Source of the DNA: Aeromicrobium endophyticum
GTDB taxonomy: Bacteria > Actinomycetota > Actinomycetes > Propionibacteriales > Nocardioidaceae
Direction of reading: 5' to 3'
Assembly: GCF_003586285.1 (NCBI RefSeq)
Contig: NZ_QUBR01000001.1
Location: 682,001 to 746,000, forward strand
DNA: 64,000 bases
Shown here one piece after another: positions 40,857-49,426 of the stretch; the first letter of the stretch is position 1; each line of letters opens with the position of its first letter. The notes beneath the pieces were generated by a model. It saw only the letters and a program-made list of their open reading frames with translations, had not been told where the DNA came from and made no database searches. The translations under genes and the position numbers were made by a program.

Positions 40857-42336
40857 CGACGAGCTCCTCGGCGTGCTCGAAGGGCGTCTCGTCACCCTCG
40901 TCCACGACGGGGGGACGCTGCTTGGTGACCAGCACCAGCGACAGCACGGCCGCCAGGATCAGCGCGCCGAGCCCCCAGGTGAACGCGACGGTGTAGCCGT
41001 GCACGAGCCCCTCGGACGTCCTCGCGACGCCGTTGGCCGTGATGTAGCCCGCCGTCGCGGACGCGGCGATGGTGTTGAGCAGCGCGGTGCCCAGCGATCC
41101 GCCGACCTGCTGCGTGGTGTTGACCAGCGCGCTGGCCACGCCGGCGTCGTGGTCCTCGACCCCGACCAGCGCGGTGCTCGAGAGCGCGACGAAGGCCAGG
41201 CCCATGCCCACGCTCATGACGATCTGCGCGGGCAGCACGACCGTGAGGTAGCTGCCGTCGACCGAGATCTGGGTGAACATCGCCATGCCGATCGCCGCCA
41301 TCGCCGTGCCGCCGACCATCAGCGGACGCGGGCCGATGCGCGGCAGCAGCCCGCTCGCCGCTCCGGCACCGACGACGACGCCGACGCTGAACGGCAGGAA
41401 GGCGAGCCCGGACTTCACGGCGGAGTACTCCAGCGTGCCCTGCATGTAGTAGACGAGGAACAAGAACATGCCGAACAGTGCGAGCCCCAGCAGCAGCGAC
41501 ACGAGGAACGCGGCGGCCCGGTTGCGCTCGGTGAACACACGCGGCGGCAGCAGGGGCTCGGCCGTGTTCATCTCGATGACCACGAAGGCGACCAGCAGGA
41601 CGACGGCGGCGACGAGCAGCGAGATCGTGCTCGCGGCCGACCAGCCGCTCTCGGACGCCTTGGTGAACCCGTACACGAGGGCGACGAGGCCCAGCGTGCT
41701 GGTGACGACACCCGGGATGTCGTAGCGAGCCTTGCCCTCGGCGCGGCTCTCGCGCACCAGCACGAAGGCGGCGAAGGCCGTCGCGATGGCGATGGGGGTG
41801 TTGACGAGCAGCGTCCAGCGCCACGACGCGTACTCGGTGAGCACGCCGCCGAGGATCAGCCCGAGGGCCGCACCGCCGCCGGAGATGCCGCCATAGACGC
41901 CGAAGGCCTTGGCCCGCTCCTTGGGCTCGGTGAACGTGACGGTGATGAGCGACAGGGCCGCCGGAGCCATGAGCGCGGCGAACGCGCCCTGCAGCGCGCG
42001 GGCGCCGAACAGCTCGATCTGGTTCTGCGCGAGCCCGCCGACGGCCGAGGCCACGCCGAAGCCGACGAGACCGATGATGAAGGCACGCTTGCGGCCGACG
42101 AAGTCGGCGATGCGCCCGCCGAGCAGCAGCAGCCCGCCGAAGGCGAGGGCGTACGCGGTCACGACCCACTGGCGGTTGGCGTCGGAGATGCCGAGCGCCT
42201 CCTGGGCCGAGGGCAGGGCGATGTTGACGATGCTGGCGTCCAGCACCACCATCAGCTGGGCGACGGCGATGACGACGAGCGCCAGCCACCGCCGCGGATC
42301 GACGTCCGTGGACGTCGTGAGGGAGGGAGAAGTCAT
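40849..42336 (-). CDS. MFS drug efflux transporter, DHA2 (EmrB/QacA) family
   Basis: A 495-residue transporter with about 14 predicted membrane helices. The DHA2 signature LDASIVNIALPSAQEAL is near residue 33, GGRIADFVGRKRAF (loop 2-3 motif A) near 73, and the motif C-type helix with G-x(4)-G-x(3)-G-G-V-L near 155. Expected to export drugs or toxic metabolites with proton exchange. Divergent from a MarR gene, 97 bases apart, which probably represses it. Confidence 0.92.
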   Translation of the reverse strand: MTSPSLTTSTDVDPRRWLALVVIAVAQLMVVLDASIVNIALPSAQEALGISDANRQWVVTAYALAFGGLLLLGGRIADFVGRKRAFIIGLVGFGVASAVGGLAQNQIELFGARALQGAFAALMAPAALSLITVTFTEPKERAKAFGVYGGISGGGAALGLILGGVLTEYASWRWTLLVNTPIAIATAFAAFVLVRESRAEGKARYDIPGVVTSTLGLVALVYGFTKASESGWSAASTISLLVAAVVLLVAFVVIEMNTAEPLLPPRVFTERNRAAAFLVSLLLGLALFGMFLFLVYYMQGTLEYSAVKSGLAFLPFSVGVVVGAGAASGLLPRIGPRPLMVGGTAMAAIGMAMFTQISVDGSYLTVVLPAQIVMSVGMGLAFVALSSTALVGVEDHDAGVASALVNTTQQVGGSLGTALLNTIAASATAGYITANGVARTSEGLVHGYTVAFTWGLGALILAAVLSLVLVTKQRPPVVDEGDETPFEHAEELVVI

Positions 42337-42350
42337 GCCGACAACGTATG

Positions 42351-42380
42351 AGTCCAGATCGTCCGAGTCCAGATGATCTG
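42351..42380. promoter_or_regulatory. Repeats between MFS and MarR genes, likely MarR operator
   Basis: AGTCCAGAT is repeated directly at 42351-42359 and 42366-42374 (15-base period), and the second copy runs into the inverted repeat CAGAT-G-ATCTG (42370-42380). Position in the divergent promoter gap suggests MarR binding. Confidence 0.55.
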
Positions 42381-42433
42381 AATGTGACTAATCCGACGTT
42401 GACCGTTCGGGGGCGACCGGATATCGTGCGGGC

Positions 42434-42928
42434 ATGGGAGTACTGCGGACCGATCAGCCGGCGGCAGGACCCATGGCGATGTGCACCGCCTTCCCGAAGG
42501 ACCTCACGCTGCTGCTGCACGCGGCCGTCAACCAGGTGACCATCTACCTCGACCGCGCTGCCGTCGACATGGGCCTCAACGACGCCCGCGACTGGCTCGT
42601 GCTCGCGGTGCTCGACGACGGCCAGCAGCTCACCCAGCTCGAGCTGAGCCGCGTGGTCTGCGTCGACAAGACGACCCTCATCACCGTGCTCGACCGGCTC
42701 GAGAAGCAGGGTCTCGTGGTCCGCACCGTCGACCCGTCCGACCGCCGCGTCCGCATCCCGCAGATCACCGACAAGGGCCGCGAGGTCTACGCGACCTTCG
42801 CAGCCGCCCGCGACGCCGCCGAGGCCCGTGCGCTCGACGGCGTCAGTGCCGCCGACCGCGAGCTGCTCCTCGACGTGCTCGCCACCATCGCCCGCGGACC
42901 CGAGGCGGACGTCGCTACTTCGTCGTGA
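42434..42928 (+). CDS. MarR family transcriptional regulator
   Basis: Up to 164 residues. Winged helix-turn-helix: QLTQLELSRVVCVDKTTLITVLDRLEKQGLV (near residues 57-90) and the wing VRTVDPSDRRVRIPQITDKGREV. The start may be ATG 42434 or ATG 42473; the latter has AGGACC upstream and gives a more usual length. Divergent from the DHA2 pump, with direct and inverted repeats between. Probably a ligand-released repressor of the pump and of itself. Confidence 0.87.
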   Translation: MGVLRTDQPAAGPMAMCTAFPKDLTLLLHAAVNQVTIYLDRAAVDMGLNDARDWLVLAVLDDGQQLTQLELSRVVCVDKTTLITVLDRLEKQGLVVRTVDPSDRRVRIPQITDKGREVYATFAAARDAAEARALDGVSAADRELLLDVLATIARGPEADVATSS

Positions 42929-43319
42929 CGACCTGCACGTGGCAGGTGCCGCCCTCGGCGGCGACCGGGATCTTGACGATCTCGAAGGTCGCCGACCCGC
43001 CCGCCCCGACCTTGGCCAGCTGCTTGGTCATCGCCGCCTGAGGGGTGCCGGACGGCTGACCCACGTTGACCGTGACCTGGAAGGTCACGGTGGCCTTGGT
43101 GCGGTTGGTGACCGCACCGGTAGCGGTGTAGGTGCCGGCACCGTCTGCCTCGCACCGGAAGTCCGAGAGCGCCTCGGGCACGGGCGTGCCGGTCGGCGGC
43201 GGGTTGGTCGGCACCACGACACCGGGGGCAGGCGTTGACGTGGCGGGCCCCGACGGCTCGGACGAGCCCCCGCTGCACGCTGCCAGGACGACCAGCAGAG
43301 CCACGGCCACGAATCGCAT
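42915..43319 (-). CDS. Small lipoprotein, FxLYD-like
   Basis: A 134-residue putative lipoprotein: signal segment MRFVAVALLVVLAAC with the lipid-modified Cys15, a Ser/Pro/Thr-rich linker (about 17-48), then a small beta domain with two Cys (about 56 and 125) that may form a disulfide, resembling FxLYD-type domains. The last 14 bases overlap the MarR gene. Function unknown. Confidence 0.72.
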   Translation of the reverse strand: MRFVAVALLVVLAACSGGSSEPSGPATSTPAPGVVVPTNPPPTGTPVPEALSDFRCEADGAGTYTATGAVTNRTKATVTFQVTVNVGQPSGTPQAAMTKQLAKVGAGGSATFEIVKIPVAAEGGTCHVQVVTTK

Positions 43320-43385
43320 CTGCCCATCCCATCACGCGCCGCGTTCCGCGCGGCGCAGGCACGCGCCCCCCTGTAGCGTCTTCGC

Positions 43386-43862
43386 ATGACGACGAACCGG
43401 TTCGCCCGACGCATCGCGATCGAGGTCGCCGGGTGGGGGCTCGTGCTGATCGGCATCGCGGCGATCTTCCTGCCGGGGCCGGGCCTGCTCTCCCTGTTCG
43501 CCGGCCTCGCGATCCTGTCGCAGCAGTACGAGTGGGCCGAGCGCCGCGTGCGTCCGGTCGAGGTCATGGCGCTCAAGTCGGCCGCGCAGAGCGTGCAGAC
43601 CTGGCCGCGCATCCTCGCGAGCGTCACGGGCGCACTGGCCCTCGCAGCCGTCGGCGTCTTCTGGGGCATCGGCACCGACGTGCCCGAGTGGTGGCCGCTG
43701 GCCGACAAGTGGTGGCTCGTCGGCGGCTGGGGCACGGGCGCGACGCTCATCGGCTCGTCGCTGATCGCCCTCGCCACGATCGTCTACAGCTTCAGGCGGT
43801 TCCGCGGCGTCGAGGACCCCGAGGCCGAGGCCGTCCGCGTCTCCACGCCCGAGGACGACTGA
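43386..43862 (+). CDS. PGPGW / TIGR02611-like membrane protein
   Basis: A 158-residue protein with the F-L-P-G-P-G-L-L motif near residue 29 and a following helix typical of the PGPGW transmembrane family; four helices are predicted (about 15-30, 35-50, 76-95, 112-135). Charged C-terminal tail. Function unknown. Monocistronic by spacing. Confidence 0.78.
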   Translation: MTTNRFARRIAIEVAGWGLVLIGIAAIFLPGPGLLSLFAGLAILSQQYEWAERRVRPVEVMALKSAAQSVQTWPRILASVTGALALAAVGVFWGIGTDVPEWWPLADKWWLVGGWGTGATLIGSSLIALATIVYSFRRFRGVEDPEAEAVRVSTPEDD

Positions 43863-43869
43863 GCCGAGG

Positions 43870-44166
43870 CTAGAGCGAGTCGTCGACGGCGAACCAGGTC
43901 AGCACGGGCGCGGCGGCCAGCAGGGGCGCCATGTCGGTGACCTGCCCCGGTCCGGCGCGGAACTCGCGGTAGGCGGCGTCGTGCTCGGGCGACTGCCACG
44001 TCTCGTGCGCGACCCAGTGCGCGGGATCGTTCGCGTCCACGAGCACGTCGACTCCGAGGTTGCCGTCGAAGGCACGGGTCTCGGTCAGCACCCGGTTGAT
44101 CACCGTCCGCGCGTCGTCCAGCTTGGTCGGGTCGAATCGAAGGTCGAGCGTCGCGATGATGGCCAT
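43870..44166 (-). CDS. Putative antibiotic-biosynthesis-monooxygenase (ABM) domain protein
   Basis: A 98-residue dimeric alpha-beta barrel type protein starting MAIIATLDLRF, with the ABM-like pattern T-R-A-F-D-G-N-L-G-V-D-V-L and H-E-T-W-Q-S-P-E-H-D-A-A-Y. Often a cofactor-free monooxygenase or haem-binding protein, but many members have no known reaction. 10 bases downstream of the SRPBCC gene, same strand. Confidence 0.75.
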   Translation of the reverse strand: MAIIATLDLRFDPTKLDDARTVINRVLTETRAFDGNLGVDVLVDANDPAHWVAHETWQSPEHDAAYREFRAGPGQVTDMAPLLAAAPVLTWFAVDDSL

Positions 44167-44176
44167 GCGACCCACC

Positions 44177-44551
44177 CTACGACGCGGCGGCCAGACGCTC
44201 GATCCGCAGCAGGGCGAGCGCGCACACCGCAAGGTAGCCCGGCGCCCACCACGGCACCTCGAAGGTCACGACGCAACCGCCCGCCGTCGGCGCCACGCGG
44301 TGCCGGGTGGCCGGCACCCCCGCCACCGACCACGCCCATGACCGTCCGGGGACGAAGTCGGTGATCTCGAACGGCAGGCTCACGCCCACCACCGTGCGCA
44401 CGGTGCCGCGGGCCCCGGGGTCGATGACGCCGCCGGGCACCTCGCCTCCTGCGACCGTCGGGCCCCACCGCGGCCACTCGGCCACGTGCGTCAACAGCCG
44501 CCACGCCACCTCGGGCGGAATGGCGATCTCCCGCGACACGGACGGACCCAT
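44177..44551 (-). CDS. SRPBCC (START-like) family protein
   Basis: A 124-residue protein with the polyketide-cyclase/SRPBCC pattern: SREIAIPPEVAWRLLTHVAEWPRW at the N-terminus, FEITDFVPGRSWAW in the middle, and a C-terminal hydrophobic helix (PGYLAVCALALLRIERL). Probably binds a hydrophobic ligand. Ahead of the ABM gene as a two-gene unit; divergent from the acyl-CoA ligase. Confidence 0.8.
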   Translation of the reverse strand: MGPSVSREIAIPPEVAWRLLTHVAEWPRWGPTVAGGEVPGGVIDPGARGTVRTVVGVSLPFEITDFVPGRSWAWSVAGVPATRHRVAPTAGGCVVTFEVPWWAPGYLAVCALALLRIERLAAAS

Positions 44552-44637
44552 GGGCCGAGCGTAGGCACGCCCGCCCTCCCCCGCGATTCGTCGTGCGGGT
44601 AAGAATGGGGTGACTCACGCCACAGCAGGAGGACGCC

Positions 44638-46170
44638 GTGTTCTACCCCCTGACCGTCATGGACTTCCTCGACCGCGCGACCACGGTCTACCCCGATCGT
44701 GTCGCGGTGATCGACGAGCCCGACCAGCCCGCCGACTCGTGGGGGCAGATCACCTACGCCGAGCTGGGCCGGCGCGCCCGTGCGAAGGCCGCGACGCTTG
44801 ACGAGCTGGGCGTGCCGGTCGGTGGACGGGTCGCGATCGTGTCGCACAACTCGGCCCGTCTGCTGACGTCCTTCTACGGCGTCTCGGGGTGGGGACGCGT
44901 GCTGGTGCCGGTCAACTTCCGGCTCGCGGTCGCCGAGATCCGCTACATCATCGAGCACTCCGGAGCCGAGGTCATGCTGGTCGACCCCGACCTGCGGCAC
45001 CTCGTCGACGAGATCGACTGCCCGCACATCTTCGTGCTGGGCGAGGACGACGACAAGATCTGGGGCTCGTCGGCCGAGCCGCGGCGATGGGACGGCGACG
45101 AGAACGCGACCGCCACGATCAACTACACGTCCGGCACGACCGCCCGGCCCAAGGGCGTCCAGCTGACGCACCGCAACCTGTGGCTCAACGCGACGGTGTT
45201 CGGCTGGCAGGCCTCGGTCGACGACCGCGACGTCTACCTGCACACGCTGCCGATGTTCCACGCCAACGGCTGGGGCCACCCGTTCACCGCCACGGGCATG
45301 GGCGCGACGCACGTCGTGATCCGGCAGATCGACGGCGCCGAGATCCTGCGCCGCATCGAGCGGCACGGCGTCACCTACCTGTGCGCCGCGCCCGCCGTCG
45401 TGGCGGCCGCGCTCGACGCCGCCAAGACGTGGGAGGGCGAGGTGCCCGGGCGCGACCGGGTGCGCATCATCGTGGCCGGCGCGCCGCCGCCGACCCGCAC
45501 GATCGAGCGGGTGCGCGACGAGCTGGGGTGGGAGTTCATCCAGATCTACGGCCTCACCGAGACCTCTCCCCTGCTCACGATGAGCCGGATGCGCGCCGAG
45601 TGGGACGACCTCGACCCGCACCAGCAGGCCGTCAACCTCGGACGCGCGGGGGCTCCCGCGGTCGGCGTGAGGATGATGGTCGACGACTCCGGCGAGGTGC
45701 TGGCGCAGTCCAACCACAACCTCGCGTCGTACTGGGACAACCCCGAGGCGACGGCCGACGCGCAGGCCGGCAACTGGTTCCACACCGGCGACGGCGGCAC
45801 GATCGAGGACGGCTACGTCACGATCGCCGACCGCAAGAAGGACGTCATCATCACCGGCGGCGAGAACGTCTCGTCGATCGAGGTCGAGGACGCCCTCATG
45901 TCGCACCCGTCGGTCAAGGAGGTCGCCGTCATCGGCATCCCCGACGAGAAGTGGGGCGAGCTCATCACCGCCCTCGTCGTGCTCGACCCCGACGAGGACG
46001 CCGTCGACCAGGCCGGTCTGATCGCGCACTGCCGCACTCACCTGGCCGGCTACAAGTGCCCCAAGCGCATCGACTTCCGCGACGAGCTGGCCCGCACGGC
46101 CACCGGCAAGCTGCAGAAGTTCAAGCTGCGCGAGGAGTTCTGGAAGGGTCACGACCGCCAGGTGAACTAG
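44638..46170 (+). CDS. Long/medium-chain acyl-CoA synthetase (AMP-dependent)
   Basis: A 510-residue ANL enzyme: YTSGTTARPKG (P-loop, near residue 165), YGLTETSP (near 303), W-F-H-T-G-D (near 381), RKKDVIITGGENVSS hinge (near 399), and the C-terminal Lys in TATGKLQKF. GTG start with GGAGGA 4 to 9 bases upstream. Activates a fatty or aryl-alkanoic acid to its CoA ester. Not associated with other catabolic genes and lacking the island's operator, so a general housekeeping or salvage role is likelier. Confidence 0.92.
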   Translation: MFYPLTVMDFLDRATTVYPDRVAVIDEPDQPADSWGQITYAELGRRARAKAATLDELGVPVGGRVAIVSHNSARLLTSFYGVSGWGRVLVPVNFRLAVAEIRYIIEHSGAEVMLVDPDLRHLVDEIDCPHIFVLGEDDDKIWGSSAEPRRWDGDENATATINYTSGTTARPKGVQLTHRNLWLNATVFGWQASVDDRDVYLHTLPMFHANGWGHPFTATGMGATHVVIRQIDGAEILRRIERHGVTYLCAAPAVVAAALDAAKTWEGEVPGRDRVRIIVAGAPPPTRTIERVRDELGWEFIQIYGLTETSPLLTMSRMRAEWDDLDPHQQAVNLGRAGAPAVGVRMMVDDSGEVLAQSNHNLASYWDNPEATADAQAGNWFHTGDGGTIEDGYVTIADRKKDVIITGGENVSSIEVEDALMSHPSVKEVAVIGIPDEKWGELITALVVLDPDEDAVDQAGLIAHCRTHLAGYKCPKRIDFRDELARTATGKLQKFKLREEFWKGHDRQVN

Positions 46171-46179
46171 GGTCGGGTG

Positions 46180-47370
46180 ATGCCCCAGGACGCGGCCACG
46201 ACACGCACCCGAGGCCATCTCCTGCAGGCGGCCGACGCCGGCATCGCCGAGGCGGAGCGCGATCTCTTCTCCGCCCGTCGTCCGCTGACGGTCGTCGCCT
46301 GGTCGATCGCCCTGCTGGTGCTGACCGCGATGCCGTCCGTCGAGGGCAACGTCGACGACACGGCGGCGCGCATCGCGTTCACGGCGCTGTGGGCAGCGGT
46401 GGTGGCGATCTGCGCGCTGCGCGTCTGGCAGTACTGCGCCGAGAACCGGCGACTCGGCGCCCGGGTCGACGCCTGGGTCGACGCGCGCCGAGACCCCGCG
46501 CTGCGCCTGCTCGACGACGGTGACGTCGTCCTTGAGACCGCCACGGTGCACGACGTCCGCGACCGGGCCGACTACGAGTCGGCAGCGTCCGACATCGCCT
46601 TCCGGCACCAGATGAGGCAGCAGACACTGCCGGTCGTCGTGCCGACGTTCGTGCTGATGCTCACCGGGCTGGTCGGGCTCGGGGCCGCGATCGCCGCCGC
46701 GCTCGGTGCGGGCGGCGATCTCCCGTGGGCCGTGGCGGTCGGCGTGGCGGGGCTCGTCACGTTCGCCCCCTTCGTGCAGGTGGTCGGCGACATGTGGCAC
46801 GCACAGGTGCAGCGGGCCGCCGAGTTCACCCGCACCGGCACCGAACGTCGGCTCTACGCGATCCGTCGCCACCACCTGACCGGAGCGCCCGAGCCGGAGG
46901 CGCTGGGACGTCCCGTGGTCGCGCAGGTGGTGGTGGCCGTGCTCGCGTCCGGCGGCCTCGGCATCCTGGCCACACGGGTGCGCACGTCGAGCAGCCTGGC
47001 CGTGCTGGTGGCCGCTGCGATCGTCGTGGCCGTCACGGCGATCGTGGTCGGCCGGGCCTGGTGGCACGGTCGCGGCGTGCGCGTCTACCCGCTCGACGGC
47101 AGCGGTCGCTCGGTGCTGCAGTCACCGTCACGACGGGTCGACCTGGTGCTCCAGGGCGACGTCCTGACGATCACGGACGCCGGGGGTGGCGCCGCCCCAG
47201 CGACGATCTCCCTCGACGCCGTGCTGGCCCTCGAGCCCCTGTCGAAGATGTCGGTCATCACCGGCAAGGGACTCGGCATCGTCACCCGCGACAGCCCGAT
47301 CGTCCTGACCGGCCGTGGCCTCGCCAGCGACCCGGCGGTCGTCGAGCTCAGGCGCCGGTTCGGCACCTAG
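46180..47370 (+). CDS. Membrane protein of unknown function
   Basis: About 396 residues, not recognised. Two helices near residues 35-52 and 62-80, a cytoplasmic charged stretch with R-D-R-A-D-Y-E-S-A-A-S-D-I-A-F-R-H-Q, two helices near 150-195, two near 245-285, and a C-terminal soluble domain of about 100 residues rich in beta-strand pattern that could be PH-like. A GTG three bases upstream is an alternative start. 9 bases after the ligase, so probably co-transcribed. Confidence 0.7.
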   Translation: MPQDAATTRTRGHLLQAADAGIAEAERDLFSARRPLTVVAWSIALLVLTAMPSVEGNVDDTAARIAFTALWAAVVAICALRVWQYCAENRRLGARVDAWVDARRDPALRLLDDGDVVLETATVHDVRDRADYESAASDIAFRHQMRQQTLPVVVPTFVLMLTGLVGLGAAIAAALGAGGDLPWAVAVGVAGLVTFAPFVQVVGDMWHAQVQRAAEFTRTGTERRLYAIRRHHLTGAPEPEALGRPVVAQVVVAVLASGGLGILATRVRTSSSLAVLVAAAIVVAVTAIVVGRAWWHGRGVRVYPLDGSGRSVLQSPSRRVDLVLQGDVLTITDAGGGAAPATISLDAVLALEPLSKMSVITGKGLGIVTRDSPIVLTGRGLASDPAVVELRRRFGT

Positions 47371-47374
47371 GCGC

Positions 47375-48151
47375 TCACCCCATGCGCGTGGTCGAGATGC
47401 CGCCGTCGACGTAGAGCGTGACGCCGTGGACCATCGCGGCGTCGTCCGACACCAGGTAGAGCACGCCGCGGGCGATGTCGGCCGGGCGCACCACCACACC
47501 GGCGGGCGTGCCGGCCGTCATCGCGTCGAGCACCTCGCGGCTGTCCTCGTTGCCGGGAGTGAGTGTCGCACCGGGTGCGACGGTGTTGACACGGACGCCC
47601 TGCGGACCGAACTCGGCCGCCCACGAGCGGGTCAGCTGCTCGTCGGCGGCCTTCGTCGCGGCGTACATCGCGGCGAAGGGCACGCCGACCTGCGCCATCC
47701 ACGAGCCGATCGTGACGATCGCACCCCTGCCACGCCCGGCCATGGCGGGGGCGAGGGCCGCGACCAGCACGTGCGGCGCCCGGACGTTCACCGCGAGCAT
47801 CGCGTCGAGGTCGGCGTCCGCGAGGTCGGCCGTCGCCGTGGCGGGGTAGATGCCGGCGTTGTTGACCAGGATGTCGACGTGCCCGAGCACCTCGGTCGCC
47901 GCCGCCGCGAAGGCACGGATCTCGTCGTACGAGCCGCCCAGGTCGACCCTGACGAAGTCGGCCCGACCGCCGTCCGAGCGGATCGCGTCGACAACCGCCT
48001 GCCCGCGCTCGGCGTCACGTCCGCTGACGAGCACGTGGGCACCCTCGGCCGCGAGGGCGTGAGCCGTCGCCTCGCCGATGCCGCTGGTCGATCCGGTCAC
48101 GAGGGCTGTGCGGGACGCGAGGCGTCCGGAAGTGGAGCGTGTGGTTGTCAT
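47375..48151 (-). CDS. SDR family oxidoreductase
   Basis: A 258-residue SDR: GSTSGIGEA near residue 20, SGRDAERG, NNAGIYPA near 96, T-I-G-S-W (Ser), Y-A-A-T-K (Tyr and Lys, near 165) and PGATLTP. Divergent from the XRE regulator 48253-49092, a very common arrangement in actinobacteria where the XRE protein controls the SDR gene. Substrate unknown. Confidence 0.9.
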   Translation of the reverse strand: MTTTRSTSGRLASRTALVTGSTSGIGEATAHALAAEGAHVLVSGRDAERGQAVVDAIRSDGGRADFVRVDLGGSYDEIRAFAAAATEVLGHVDILVNNAGIYPATATADLADADLDAMLAVNVRAPHVLVAALAPAMAGRGRGAIVTIGSWMAQVGVPFAAMYAATKAADEQLTRSWAAEFGPQGVRVNTVAPGATLTPGNEDSREVLDAMTAGTPAGVVVRPADIARGVLYLVSDDAAMVHGVTLYVDGGISTTRMG

Positions 48152-48252
48152 GTGTCCTGTCTAGGGCTCGGCTGTCGCACCGCACCAGATCACGCTCGAC
48201 CTGGGCATGACATGACCAGCCAGGCCCGGCCGATCGCTCCTACGATGGGCAC

Positions 48253-49092
48253 ATGCCTGCCGACCGCGCCGCCCTCGGGGCGTTCCTGCGCAGTCGCCGT
48301 GACCGCCTGAGCCCTGCCCAGGCCGGCATGACGGCGTTTCCGGGTCCGCGTCGCGTGCCGGGGCTGCGCCGCGAGGAGCTCGCGGTGCTCGCCGGGCTGA
48401 GCCCCGACTACTACAGCCGCGTCGAGCAGGGCCGGCAGGCCACGGTCTCCACCCAGGTGCTCGACGCACTGGCCCGCGCCCTGCGGCTGGACGATGTCGA
48501 GCGTGCCCACCTGCACCAGCTGGCGGCTCCACCCACTCGTCGGTCCTCCCCGCCGCTCGCGACCCAGCGACCGGACGGCGGGCTGCTGCGCATGATGACG
48601 ATGTTGGAGCACGTGCCGGTGCTGCTGCTCGGCCGCAGCGGAGAGATCCTTGCCAGCAACCACCTGCTGCGCGCCGTGCTGGGCCGTCCGCTGGTCGAGG
48701 GCTCCTCGCTGGTGCGTTACCTGTTCCTCGACCCACTGGCCCGCGAGCGCATCGTCAACTGGGAGCACTTCGCCCAGGCGTCGGTCGGTGCCTTGCGGCG
48801 CGAGAGCGGCCAGCACCCCGACGACCGCCGGCTGCAGCTGCTGGTCGCCGAGCTGCGCGAGGCCGACCCCGACGTGGCGCGCTGGTGGGACGACCACGGC
48901 GTCCGCGACTACTCCTCGGTGGCCAAGATGATCGACCACCCGGCGATCGGCCGCCTGCAGTTCGACATCGAGATCGTCGGCGCTCCCCACGAGCCCGACC
49001 AGCGACTCGTCGTCTACACCTCGCAGCCCGACTCGACGACCGCACGACTCGTCCCCCTGCTCGCCAGCTGGGAGCCGGCTCCCGTCTCCTGA
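48253..49092 (+). CDS. XRE family regulator with MmyB-like ligand-binding domain
   Basis: A 279-residue protein. N-terminal helix-turn-helix: G-L-R-R-E-E-L-A-V-L-A-G-L-S-P-D-Y-Y-S-R-V-E-Q-G-R near residues 37-62. The C-terminal MmyB-like PAS-type domain (about 105-279) is recognised in other bacteria as binding fatty acids or similar ligands. A -10 like TACGAT (48241-48246) ends 6 bases before the ATG with no ribosome site, so it is probably leaderless. Likely repressor of the divergent SDR. Confidence 0.88.
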   Translation: MPADRAALGAFLRSRRDRLSPAQAGMTAFPGPRRVPGLRREELAVLAGLSPDYYSRVEQGRQATVSTQVLDALARALRLDDVERAHLHQLAAPPTRRSSPPLATQRPDGGLLRMMTMLEHVPVLLLGRSGEILASNHLLRAVLGRPLVEGSSLVRYLFLDPLARERIVNWEHFAQASVGALRRESGQHPDDRRLQLLVAELREADPDVARWWDDHGVRDYSSVAKMIDHPAIGRLQFDIEIVGAPHEPDQRLVVYTSQPDSTTARLVPLLASWEPAPVS

Positions 49093-49104
49093 GCTAGTCG
49101 AAAG
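49090..49104. repeat. Short dispersed repeat, copy 1
   Basis: TGAGCTAGTCGAAAG, matching the copy at 49810-49824 at 14 of 15 positions. It includes the stop codon of the XRE gene. Two copies flank the end of the HNH gene region. Confidence 0.45.
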
Positions 49105-49141
49105 CGACCGGACGCCCCCGCATGCCGATGACGTGCGGGTC

Positions 49142-49426
49142 ATGACCGGCCCGCGGGACGAGGATCCTTCGTGGCTGTGGTTAGGGTCGTGGAAGCAGCA
49201 CGCGCTCGTCGGCGTCTTCTTCACTTTGGGTCTGATCCGGCCGCTGGGCTCGCTGTGGTTGACGGTCCCCGCCGCTGCGGCTGCACTGGTCATGCTGATC
49301 GTGCCACCGACACATCCGAGCGCGCTCCGGCGTAGACCGCCACACGTGACGGTCTACGTCGGTCAGGCTGCCGGGGTGGCCGGCTCGGGTCTGGTGCTCC
49401 AGTGCAGGATGCCGTGGCCCTTGTAG
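49142..49426 (+). CDS. Possible small membrane protein (doubtful)
   Basis: A 94-codon frame starting MTGPRDEDPSWLWLGSW with two plausible membrane helices (about residues 22-38 and 42-58) and a short basic stretch. The last 64 bases run antisense through the 3' end of the HNH gene, where the reading is probably fortuitous, so the real protein may be truncated or the frame may not be a gene. No clear ribosome site. Otherwise nothing is seen in 49093-49362. Confidence 0.35.
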   Translation: MTGPRDEDPSWLWLGSWKQHALVGVFFTLGLIRPLGSLWLTVPAAAAALVMLIVPPTHPSALRRRPPHVTVYVGQAAGVAGSGLVLQCRMPWPL

